Translations under genes and position numbers: made by a program
The notes under the pieces: model-generated
The model's input: only the letters and a program-made list of their open reading frames with translations
Database searches by the model: none
What the model was told of the DNA's origin: nothing
Part shown: positions 44,197-51,845 of the stretch, piece by piece
Numbering within the stretch: the first letter of the stretch is position 1
Layout: each line of letters begins with the position of its first letter
DNA from: Actinacidiphila yanglinensis
GTDB taxonomy: Bacteria; Actinomycetota; Actinomycetes; Streptomycetales; Streptomycetaceae
DNA length: 64,000 nt
Assembly (NCBI RefSeq): GCF_900107965.1
Contig: NZ_FNVU01000008.1
Location: 62,001 to 126,000 of the forward strand
Direction: 5' to 3'

Positions 44197-46491
44197 TCAC
44201 GCGGTTCCGCCCTGCAGCTTGTCCGGGGTGATCGGGAGGGTGCGCACTCGCACGCCTGTGGCGGCGAAGACGGCGTTGGCGACGGCTCCGCCGATGGTGC
44301 CGATCGTGGGTTCGCCGGCGCCCCACGCGGGCTGGTCGGGGCGGTCCAGAAGGATGGTCTCGATGCTGGGTACCTCGTTGAAGCGGATCACGTCGTAGGC
44401 GGCGCCCGGGGTCGCCGACTGCCAGACCAGGGAGGTGACGGCGTCGCCCGTGTAGTGGACCTCCTCCTTGAGGGTGCGGCTGATGCCCTGGACGACGTTC
44501 CCCTCGATCTGGTTGCGCAGGCCGTCGGGGTTGATCACCAGGCCGCAGTCGTGGGCGACCACCACCCGGTCGACCCGGACCGCGCCGGTCGCCGCGTCGA
44601 CGTGCACCTCGACGTACGTGGCGACGTAGGCGTTGACGACCTCGTACTGGTGGAAGGCCACACCCGCACCCACGCCGTCGCCGCCCTTCGGCCGGCGGTT
44701 CCAGGCCGGCAGCAGCGCGCGGCAGACGTCGACCGCGCGCGGGTCGGGGAGCGAGTCGATCCGCAGCCGGAGGGGGTCGTGGCCGCCGGCGTGGGCGAGC
44801 TCGTCGAAGAACGACTCGTTGGCGAAGCTGTTGGAGAAGCCGCCCAGGGAGCGCAGCGCGGTAGTGCGCGGGATGCGGTAGGTGAGCGGGGCGGCGGGGG
44901 CCGGTGAGGCGGGCCCGATGGTCTCGAAGCTCTTGATCAGCCGCGCCTCGACCCGCTGCGGGATCGCGTAGGTGAGGGGGGCGTTGCGCCCGGAGGTGTC
45001 GACGGAGCTGGCGGGCAGCGGGTCGGGCAGCAGCCCGGTCAGGGCGCCGGCCAGCAGCGTGCCCGGGTTGCCGGCCGAGGGGCGGCTGTTGGCGGTGGGC
45101 GCGTAGTTCAGGTGGGACCACGCGGTGATGCCGTGCGTGCCGAGCGCGCCCTTCATGTCGTGGGCCTGCGCGCCGCCGTAGGGCTCCCAGCCGTGCTCGT
45201 CCTGGCGCGTCCACTGCACGCGGACCGGTGCGCCGGCGGCCTGGGAGAGCAGGGCGGCGTCGGCGGCGCAGTCGTCCACGCCGTCGTGGCCGTAGCAGCC
45301 GGACGCCTCCTCGTAGATGACCCGGACCGCGGTGGGTTGCAGGCCGAGCAGCCCGGCGAGGGCGCCGCGCAGCGCGGTGACGTTCTGGGTGCCGGACCAG
45401 ACGGTCGCCTGGATGCCGGTGTCCGGGTCGGGCTGGGAGCGGACATCGGCGACGGCAGTGGAGGCGCCCATGGTCGCGTGCATGTGGAAGGGCGTGAAGT
45501 ACTGCGCGGTCAGCACGGTGCCGGCGGCAGCGAACAGCGGGTCGACGCCGTCGTCGATCTCGACCACCGTGGCGTACTGGTTCTCCGGGTCGCGCAGGGC
45601 GGTGGGCAGCTCGGCCTGGGGGATCATCGCCGGGCCGTCGCTCCAGGTGACGGTGATGCCGGTGGAGGGCGAGGCCGCGCGGGCGGCGGCCCATTCGGTG
45701 GCGGCGACGACCCCGATGAAGCGGTCGTGCCGGACCAGCGTCACGAAGCCGTCGACGGCCTGCGCGCGGTCGAGGTCGCCGATCACCGGGCTGTGCGCAT
45801 TGCGGCCGGGCGGGCGGATCACGCGGCCGTGCAGGGTGCCGGGCGGGGCGATGTCGTGGAGGAAGGCGAAGGTGGCGTCGAGCTTGCCGGGGAGGTCCAC
45901 CCGTGGCTGGCTGGTGCCGACCACCCGGTAGTCGCGGGGCGCCAGGACGGGCGCCGCGGTGTCGAGGGGCAGCACGCTGCTGCCGGTGCGCAGCAGCCGC
46001 CCGTAGCCGACGCTGCGGCCCCGGGCACGGAAGACCCCGTCGGCGGCGTGGAGTTCACGGGCGTCGACGCGCAGGGCGGCCGCGGCCCGCCGGCGGAGTT
46101 CGGCGAAGGCGGTGGCAGCGGCCTGGCGCAGCTGGACGCCGCCGTTCTGGATGCTCTTGGAGCCCGTGGTGCCGCCCTGGCTGACGGACAGCAGCGTGTC
46201 GCCCTGGACGTAGCGGACGTCGGCGACGCGCAGGCGCAGCTCCTCGACGACGATCTGGGTGAGGGAGGTCTGGATGCCGGTGCCGAGTTCGACCTTGCCG
46301 CTGTAGACGGTGATGGCGTCCTCGGTCAGGACCAGCCAGGACTGGTCGGGTTCCCCGGCGCTGTCGTCGATGCGGACGATGCCGTCCGGGGTGCCGGCGT
46401 GGGCGACGCCGTTGCCGACGGTGAAGGCGACGGCGAGGACGCCCGCTCCGGCGAGGAACTGGCGGCGGGAGGGTTTCGCGACGGTGGTCAT
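44197..46491 (-). CDS. Molybdopterin-binding hydroxylase large subunit, IorB type, Tat-exported
   Basis: 764 residues. ATG 46491 overlaps the small-subunit stop (ATGA). A twin-arginine leader is present (SRRQFLAGAGVLAVAFTVGNG to AHA). The body matches single-chain molybdenum hydroxylases of the isoquinoline 1-oxidoreductase/aldehyde dehydrogenase group: GKVELGTGIQTSLTQIVVEE, GGTTGSKSIQNGG, YTPFHMHATMGAS-type region, GQN/WSGTQNVTALRG, and the catalytic Glu loop WGAGEPTIGTIGGAVANAV. It should hydroxylate an aromatic or aldehyde substrate outside the membrane. No FAD subunit is encoded nearby, so electrons probably leave through the [2Fe-2S] subunit to a cytochrome. Confidence 0.92.
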   Translation of the reverse strand: MTTVAKPSRRQFLAGAGVLAVAFTVGNGVAHAGTPDGIVRIDDSAGEPDQSWLVLTEDAITVYSGKVELGTGIQTSLTQIVVEELRLRVADVRYVQGDTLLSVSQGGTTGSKSIQNGGVQLRQAAATAFAELRRRAAAALRVDARELHAADGVFRARGRSVGYGRLLRTGSSVLPLDTAAPVLAPRDYRVVGTSQPRVDLPGKLDATFAFLHDIAPPGTLHGRVIRPPGRNAHSPVIGDLDRAQAVDGFVTLVRHDRFIGVVAATEWAAARAASPSTGITVTWSDGPAMIPQAELPTALRDPENQYATVVEIDDGVDPLFAAAGTVLTAQYFTPFHMHATMGASTAVADVRSQPDPDTGIQATVWSGTQNVTALRGALAGLLGLQPTAVRVIYEEASGCYGHDGVDDCAADAALLSQAAGAPVRVQWTRQDEHGWEPYGGAQAHDMKGALGTHGITAWSHLNYAPTANSRPSAGNPGTLLAGALTGLLPDPLPASSVDTSGRNAPLTYAIPQRVEARLIKSFETIGPASPAPAAPLTYRIPRTTALRSLGGFSNSFANESFFDELAHAGGHDPLRLRIDSLPDPRAVDVCRALLPAWNRRPKGGDGVGAGVAFHQYEVVNAYVATYVEVHVDAATGAVRVDRVVVAHDCGLVINPDGLRNQIEGNVVQGISRTLKEEVHYTGDAVTSLVWQSATPGAAYDVIRFNEVPSIETILLDRPDQPAWGAGEPTIGTIGGAVANAVFAATGVRVRTLPITPDKLQGGTA

Positions 46492-47024
46492 CCGGTCATC
46501 TCCTTCGCCGCGGCGCGCACGGCGGCGACGATGCGGGTGTGGGTACCGCAACGGCACAGGTAGTTGCGGGTGTTGTCCGGGGCCGCGCCGGACAGGAAGT
46601 CCTTGGTCTCCTGCTCGGTCGGCACCGCCGTGTTGCCCGCGGCGATCCGGCCTTCCAGCCACCCGAGCGAGCCCATGACCATGCCGTTGACGCAGAACCC
46701 GCACTGCGCCGCCTGGAGTTCGACGAACGCGCGCTGCAACGGGTGCTGCCGCCGCCCGTCGGCGAGGCCGTCGAGGGTGCGGATCTCCGCGCCGTCGGCG
46801 ACGGTGTGCATCTGGCGGACGCAGGAGCGGGTGACCGCTCCGTCCAGCAGGACCGTACAGGCCCCGCACTGGGCGAGGCCGCAGCCGAACCGCGGGCCGC
46901 GCTGGGACTGCCGGTTCCGCAGCCAGTCCAGCAACTGCTCGGAGCTCTGGCTGCTGCCCGATCCGGCCGACTCGTAGTCGGCCTGCACCGTCGTCCCGTT
47001 CAACCGTATGCTTCGTGAGGGCAT
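46488..47024 (-). CDS. [2Fe-2S] small subunit of molybdenum hydroxylase, IorA type
   Basis: 178 residues from ATG 47024 with GAGGTGGGAA upstream. The plant-ferredoxin-like N-terminal domain carries RFGCGLAQCGACTVLLDG plus a distal RSCVRQ. The C-terminal four-helix domain carries CGFCVNGM and CRCGTHTRI, giving the eight ligands of two [2Fe-2S] clusters. It has no export signal and would travel with the Tat-tagged large subunit. It is the first gene of the three-gene operon with the large subunit and XdhC. Confidence 0.93.
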   Translation of the reverse strand: MPSRSIRLNGTTVQADYESAGSGSSQSSEQLLDWLRNRQSQRGPRFGCGLAQCGACTVLLDGAVTRSCVRQMHTVADGAEIRTLDGLADGRRQHPLQRAFVELQAAQCGFCVNGMVMGSLGWLEGRIAAGNTAVPTEQETKDFLSGAAPDNTRNYLCRCGTHTRIVAAVRAAAKEMTG

Positions 47025-47362
47025 TTCCCACCTCTTCTGCCGCATTGCGAGGTCTGTGAGGCGCCGGTGACGCCTGGGGGGAGTACGCGTGGCAACGGCC
47101 AACCGTTCAACCTCCTTCCACCGAACAGTCGGCGGGGCGGGGCCGGCGGGCCGGGGGCGGCGCGTCAGCGGTCCGGGTGGTGTGGCGGACGGACCGTCAC
47201 CCGCACGCGGCGTGCCGCGCGGTCGGCCGGCGCGGCGACGGCGGGGGGCGGCGCGCGCGGGGAAGGGTGGGCGGCGGCGCGTCCGGCAGCAGGGGCCGGG
47301 TACGGGTAGCGGGTACCTGGAACCAGAGACGCGAGAGAAACAACGAGAATCGGGGTCGCCGC
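47025..47362. other. Divergent region between hydroxylase operon and PEP-mutase-family gene
   Basis: 338 bases. A small dyad AACGG-CCAA-CCGTT sits at 47094-47107, and a TTGAAC on the minus strand nearby could be a -35 box for the hydroxylase operon. No gene was found. Confidence 0.4.
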
Positions 47363-48256
47363 ATGTCCGATCTGCTGAACACGGGTCCGTCCGGCCCGCG
47401 TCGCCTGCGCGAACTGCTCGCGGGCGACGACCCGGTGCCCGCCGCGGGCGCCTATGACGCGCTGAGCGCCCGGCTGGTCGAGCAGGCGGGCTTCCCCGCC
47501 GTCTACATGACCGGGTTCGGCGCGAGCGCCTCCCTCATCGGACGGCCGGACGTCGGGCTGCTCACCATGACCGAGATGGCCGGCGCCGCCCGCCGGATCG
47601 TCTCGGCGGTCGGTGTCCCCGTCGTCGCCGACGCCGACACCGGCTACGGCAACGCTCTCAACGTCGTCCGCACCGTGCAGGAGTACGAGGCGGCCGGCGT
47701 CGCCGCGCTGCACCTGGAGGACCAGCAGGCACCCAAGCGGTGCGGGCACCTGGACGGCAAGTCGGTGGTCCCCGCAGCGGAGATGGCCGGCAAGATCGAG
47801 GCCGCGGTGGCGGCGCGCCGCGACCCGGACCTCGTGATCATCGCGCGCACCGACGCGCGGGCCGTCGAGGGTTTCGACGCGGCGCTGGAGCGCGCACGCC
47901 GCTACCGCGACTGCGGGGCGGACCTGCTGTTCGTGGAGGCGCTGCGCAGCGAGGAGGAGATCGAGGCCACGGCAAGGGCGCTGCCCGACGTCCCGCTGCT
48001 CTTCAACTGGGTGGAGAGCGGCCGGACCCCGCCGATGGGCATGGAGCGCCTGCGCGAACTGGGCTACCGGATGGTCATCTTCCCGGTGTCGGCGCTGCTG
48101 GCCGCCACCCGCGCCGTGCAGGACACGCTGTCCGGGATCGTCCGCGACGGAACGCCGCCGGCGGGCACGGCCGCGGACCGCGGGCTGCCGGGCTTCTTCG
48201 ACACGATCGGGCTGCCGGACGTGCTCGCGACCGGGAGCAGGTACGACCACGACTGA
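47363..48256 (+). CDS. Isocitrate lyase / PEP mutase superfamily enzyme
   Basis: 297 residues from ATG 47363. The fold signatures are strong: PVPAAGAYDALSARLVEQAGF, VVADADTGYGNALNV (metal-binding Asp), LEDQQAPKRCGHLDGK (the K-[KR]-CGH active-site loop) and IIARTDARAVEGFD. The loop with Cys-Gly-His groups it with 2-methylisocitrate lyase, oxaloacetate decarboxylase and carboxy-PEP mutase relatives rather than true phosphonate PEP mutases. No phosphonate genes adjoin it. The reaction is probably C-C cleavage of a 2-hydroxy-tricarboxylate or related acid. Confidence 0.88.
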   Translation: MSDLLNTGPSGPRRLRELLAGDDPVPAAGAYDALSARLVEQAGFPAVYMTGFGASASLIGRPDVGLLTMTEMAGAARRIVSAVGVPVVADADTGYGNALNVVRTVQEYEAAGVAALHLEDQQAPKRCGHLDGKSVVPAAEMAGKIEAAVAARRDPDLVIIARTDARAVEGFDAALERARRYRDCGADLLFVEALRSEEEIEATARALPDVPLLFNWVESGRTPPMGMERLRELGYRMVIFPVSALLAATRAVQDTLSGIVRDGTPPAGTAADRGLPGFFDTIGLPDVLATGSRYDHD

Positions 48257-48272
48257 ACTCGGGTCGACGTCC

Positions 48273-48299
48273 GCTCCCGGCCCAGGAGGCGCCGGGAGC
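48273..48299 (+). terminator. Hairpin after PEP-mutase-family gene
   Basis: GCTCCCGG and CCGGGAGC form a perfect 8-bp stem with an 11-base loop, 16 bases past the stop. Confidence 0.45.
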
Positions 48300-48418
48300 A
48301 CGGCGCCCCGTGATCGTGCGGCCCGGGATCGCGGCGCCCCCGGAGCACGGCTCCCGGAGAACCCACCGCCCCGACAAAACGCGTTGCCGTCGAAGATCGG
48401 GGCGCGGATGCTTCCCCC

Positions 48419-49324
48419 ATGAAGATGCACGCCAACGAGCTGACGGTGACGCCCCGCACGGTACGCGCGCTGGTGGACGCGCAGTTTCCCGAGTGGAGCG
48501 GCCTGCCGCTGCGGCGGGTCGGCACGCAGGGCACGGTCAACGCCGTCTACCGGATCGGCGACCGGCTCGCGGCCCGGCTCCCGCTGCAGGGGGACGACCC
48601 GGCGTCGACGCGGCGCCTGCTGGAGTCCGAGGCGGCGGCGGCCCGCGAACTGGCGGGCCGCACGCGGTTCGCCACGCCCGAGCCGGTGGCGCTGGGCGGG
48701 CCGGGGGCCGGCTACCCCCTCCCCTGGTCGGTGCAGACCTGGCTGCCCGGGACCGTCGCCGATGACGAGGACCCGGGCGGGTCGACGGCGTTCGCAGGTG
48801 ACCTGGCCGACCTGCTCACCGACCTCCGCGCGATCCCCACGCAGGGCCGTACCTTCTCCGGTACGGGCCGGGGCGGCGAGCTGCGCTCCCACGACACCTG
48901 GATGGAGACCTGCTTCCGGCACAGCGGGCAACTCCTGGACGTCCCCCGGTTGCGCCGCCAGTGGGCCGCGTTGCGCGACCTGCCGCGCGGGGCGGACCGG
49001 GACGTCATGGCGCACGGCGACCTGATCGCCGGCAATGTGCTCGTGGCGGCCGGCCGGCTCGCGGGCGTGCTCGACGTCGGCGGATTCGGGCCGGCGGACC
49101 CGTCGTTGGACCTCGTCGGCGCGTGGCACCTGCTGGAGGCGGCGCCCCGGCAGGTGCTGCGCGAGCGCCTGGGGTGCGGGGAGATCGCCTGGGGGCGCGG
49201 GAAGGCGTGGGCGTTCGTCCAGGCGATGGGCCTGGTCTGGTACTACGTCGAGAGCAATCCGTCGCTGAGCCTGATGGGGCGGCGCACGTTGGAGCGGATC
49301 ATGGCCGACGGGCCGGCGGCCTGA
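48419..49324 (+). CDS. Aminoglycoside phosphotransferase (APH)-like kinase
   Basis: 301 residues from ATG 48419. The kinase-like fold shows the Brenner-type catalytic loop HGDLIAGNVLV (catalytic Asp in GDL, Asn as metal ligand) and the DFG-equivalent VLDVGGFGPADPSLDL, in which the usual metal-binding Asp reads GGFG, so only the first Asp (LDV) may serve. The nucleotide loop region is RRVGTQGTVNAVYRIGDRLAARLPL. This is the MPH/APH superfamily; substrates include aminoglycosides, macrolides and small metabolites. Its convergent neighbour is also from a resistance-linked family. Confidence 0.85.
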   Translation: MKMHANELTVTPRTVRALVDAQFPEWSGLPLRRVGTQGTVNAVYRIGDRLAARLPLQGDDPASTRRLLESEAAAARELAGRTRFATPEPVALGGPGAGYPLPWSVQTWLPGTVADDEDPGGSTAFAGDLADLLTDLRAIPTQGRTFSGTGRGGELRSHDTWMETCFRHSGQLLDVPRLRRQWAALRDLPRGADRDVMAHGDLIAGNVLVAAGRLAGVLDVGGFGPADPSLDLVGAWHLLEAAPRQVLRERLGCGEIAWGRGKAWAFVQAMGLVWYYVESNPSLSLMGRRTLERIMADGPAA

Positions 49325-49407
49325 CGCGCTCCCGCCCGGCGGTGGTACTCGCTCCCCCGGTGTCACTCGAACTTTTCCGGCGTCACAGGTCCCCGGGCCC
49401 GCGAACG

Positions 49408-50049
49408 TCAGAGGTCCGCGAGCCAGCGATGTCCGGGATGCGCGCGGGCGATCAGGTCGGCCAGCGTCCCGCGCTGGACCGCGGTCATGTGCGGCAGGGT
49501 GCGGTCGAAGTCCGCCTGGTCCTTCGGGCGGGCGTGCTTCGCCTTGAACAGCAGGACCAGTTCCGGCACCAGATAGGGGATGCCGTCCGGGGTACGGCGG
49601 ATGATGTCGTCGTAGGGCAGCCGGATCGCCGGGTGGTGCCGGCAGATCCAGGTGTCGCCGTCGTGCGGTTCGCGGAAGACGTCGAGCAGGTAGTCGCCGG
49701 TGGCCGCGTCCCGCAGCCAGGTCTGGTGGGTGGCGGCCAGAGCCTCCGGGCCGGCGTCCTCCCAGATCCGGCCGGTGCCGACCGCGTCGAGGCGGAAGCC
49801 GGGGAAGCGCGCGCGGACCTCCGGGAAGCGGGCCGCCGGGACCGCGATCTCGATGTCCCCGTGCGGGCGGGTCTGCGTGCCGCGGAACAGGTCCAGCGCC
49901 CAGCCCGCCGCGACGCACCACGGCGCGGCGATCCCGTCCAGCCGGCGCGCGACCTCGCCCGGGGTCCAGCACGACGCCCATCTCGCGTCGAGGGCGTCGA
50001 TCTCGTCTCCCGTCAACACCCATGCGCCCTCGGGCAGTTGCTCGCTCAC
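49408..50049 (-). CDS. Nucleotidyltransferase of the aminoglycoside 2''-adenylyltransferase-like family
   Basis: 213 residues from GTG 50049, preceded by GGAGAG at a 9-base gap. The nucleotidyltransferase core reads PWCVAAGWALDLFRGTQTRP followed by HGDIEIAV, where AAGWALD and H-x-DIE(I/A)V correspond to the metal-binding Asp pair of this fold (the usual HxDxD reads HGDIE). Downstream LDVFREPHDGDTWICRHH, LVPELVLLFKAKH and DQADFDRTLP match the ANT(2'')-like/MNT group. It may modify a small molecule or be an orphan. It converges on the kinase gene. Confidence 0.75.
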   Translation of the reverse strand: MSEQLPEGAWVLTGDEIDALDARWASCWTPGEVARRLDGIAAPWCVAAGWALDLFRGTQTRPHGDIEIAVPAARFPEVRARFPGFRLDAVGTGRIWEDAGPEALAATHQTWLRDAATGDYLLDVFREPHDGDTWICRHHPAIRLPYDDIIRRTPDGIPYLVPELVLLFKAKHARPKDQADFDRTLPHMTAVQRGTLADLIARAHPGHRWLADL

Positions 50050-50510
50050 CGGATCCACCTCTCCTGTGACCTCGGCGCCGGCCGTACGCACGCGGCACGA
50101 AGCTAGCACCGCCGCCCCGCCCCGCGGACACGACGCGGGGGTCGGCCCGCCTCCGCACTTCCGGCACTCGATACGCCGTCGCCCTGGGCGCCCGCGGGGC
50201 GACCGGGTACGGGCACGTGACCGTTCCGACGCCGGACGCGGAGACAGCGCACCGGGCTGCGACCGGGTCGTCGTCACGGTGCGGGCGCCGACATCCCGCC
50301 GGCGTGGATGCGGCCGTCCACGGACGGCGGGCGCATGGCGGGGAGGCACACACCTGACGGCCGACAGCGGTCGCGCTGGTGGCCCTGTTCGGCGAGCGTC
50401 GCGATGTGGATGGCACTTATGTGGTCGATGGCCGGACAACTGCCGGCCCGCGTGCAGATGTCCGGGGGTCGCGGGGGTGCGACCGAGGGCACTCCAAGGA
50501 GAGAGAACCC
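50050..50510. other. Intergenic region before secreted propeller-like protein
   Basis: 461 bases. The stretch just before 50511 holds a good ribosome site (AAGGAGAGAG). Upstream I see no certain promoter, dyad or gene. Confidence 0.4.
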
Positions 50511-51662
50511 ATGAGGTTTCACGTTCCCCGTACAGCGGCCGTGGCGCTCGTCGCTGCCGCCACCTTCCTGACGGCCGGCCAGGCGGCTGCCGCCGCGCCG
50601 CACGGTGGCCCCGGTGGAAGCGACGGGAGCGCCCGGCCGTTCGTCAAGCCGCTGAAGAACGTCAGCACCGTCGCCTCGACCGTTCCGAGTAACGGTGATG
50701 TCAATCCCTACGGCACCGTCGTCATCGACAAGAGCGCCGGCCGCCTGCACCGCGGCAACGTGCTGGTCAGCAACTTCAACGACGCCGCCAACCAGCAGGG
50801 CACCGGGACCACCCTGGTGCAGGTCGACCCCAAGGGGACGGCGAGCCTGTTCGCGCAGATCGACCCGAAGCACCTGCCCGGAGCATGCCCCGGGGGCGTC
50901 GGGCTGACCACCGCACTGTCGGTCCTGCCGGGTGGCTGGGTCGTCGTGGGCAGCCTGCCCACCACCGACGGCACGTCCGCCACGGCGCAGGCCGGCTGCT
51001 TGATCGTGCTGGACAACCGGGGCACGGTACGCGAGACCTTCAGCGGCGACGGCATCAACGGCCCCTGGGACATGACCGCCACGACCCATGGCGACCGTAC
51101 GGACCTGTTCGTCACCAACGTCCTCAACGGCACCGTGGCGGGGGGCGGCGACATCGTGCCTGACGGCACTGTCCTGCGCATCGGCCTCCGACTCCGTGGT
51201 GACAAGCCGCCCGTCAGGGTCGACACGACCACCATCGGGTCGGGATTCGACCAGAAGACCGACCCCGCCGCTCTGGTCATCGGGCCGACGGGCGTCGGCC
51301 TGAGTGGGAAGACCCTCTACGTGGCCGACACCGTGGACAACCGGATCACTGCGATCCCCGACGCCGTGGACCGGAGGGACAGTGCGGGCACCGGGCAGGT
51401 CGTGACCACGGACGGCAAGCTCAACGGTCCGCTGGGCCTGGCCGTCGCGCCCAACGGGAACATCCTCACCGTCAACAGCGGCGACGGAAACCTCGTGGAG
51501 ACCACGCCCCGTGGGGACCAGGTGGCGGTGCGCACCCTCGACAAGAGCGGCGACCCGGCCGGAGCCGGCGCCCTGTTCGGGCTCGCGGTGGCCACCTGCC
51601 CCGACCGGGTCTTCTTCGTGGACGACGCCACCAACACACTGAACCTGCTCAGCAGTCGGTGA
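50511..51662 (+). CDS. Secreted NHL/SMP-30-like beta-propeller protein
   Basis: 383 residues from ATG 50511 (AAGGAGAG upstream). A signal peptide is clear (RTAAVALVAAATFLTAGQAAAAAP). The mature part repeats propeller-blade patterns: NPYGTVVIDKSAGRLHRGNVLVSNFND, GLTTALSVLPGGWVVVGSLP, LFVTNVLNGT, GKTLYVADTVDNRITAIPDA, LAVAPNGNILTVNSGDGNLVE. These are NHL-type blades as in SMP-30/lactonase relatives. No catalytic metal site is evident. Function is probably binding or scaffold, outside the cell. Confidence 0.82.
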   Translation: MRFHVPRTAAVALVAAATFLTAGQAAAAAPHGGPGGSDGSARPFVKPLKNVSTVASTVPSNGDVNPYGTVVIDKSAGRLHRGNVLVSNFNDAANQQGTGTTLVQVDPKGTASLFAQIDPKHLPGACPGGVGLTTALSVLPGGWVVVGSLPTTDGTSATAQAGCLIVLDNRGTVRETFSGDGINGPWDMTATTHGDRTDLFVTNVLNGTVAGGGDIVPDGTVLRIGLRLRGDKPPVRVDTTTIGSGFDQKTDPAALVIGPTGVGLSGKTLYVADTVDNRITAIPDAVDRRDSAGTGQVVTTDGKLNGPLGLAVAPNGNILTVNSGDGNLVETTPRGDQVAVRTLDKSGDPAGAGALFGLAVATCPDRVFFVDDATNTLNLLSSR

Positions 51663-51798
51663 CCCGCCCCGCCCCGTGGGCAGGTCCGCGCACCGAACAC
51701 CACGGGTGCGACGGCGCCCTGGAGTGCCTCGTCGGCACCGCCGCGTCGATGGACCGCTGGGCGCGCTGACGCCCGCTGACACCCTCTGGCCCACAGGC

Positions 51799-51838
51799 GG
51801 CGCGCCCGGCCCGTGCTCCGGGACGGGCCGGGCGCGCC
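51799..51838. terminator. Perfect 16-bp bidirectional hairpin
   Basis: GGCGCGCCCGGCCCGT pairs with ACGGGCCGGGCGCGCC around an 8-base loop between two convergent genes. Confidence 0.8.
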
Positions 51839-51845
51839 GATGCGG

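Noticed and set aside
47363-48256. True phosphoenolpyruvate mutase (phosphonate pathway)
   Set aside because: No phosphonopyruvate decarboxylase or other phosphonate gene nearby, and the KRCGH loop is that of lyase-type members.
47165-50416. Minus-strand 1083-codon frame across the PEP-mutase-family and kinase genes
   Set aside because: Low-complexity antisense frame; the plus-strand genes carry clear catalytic motifs.
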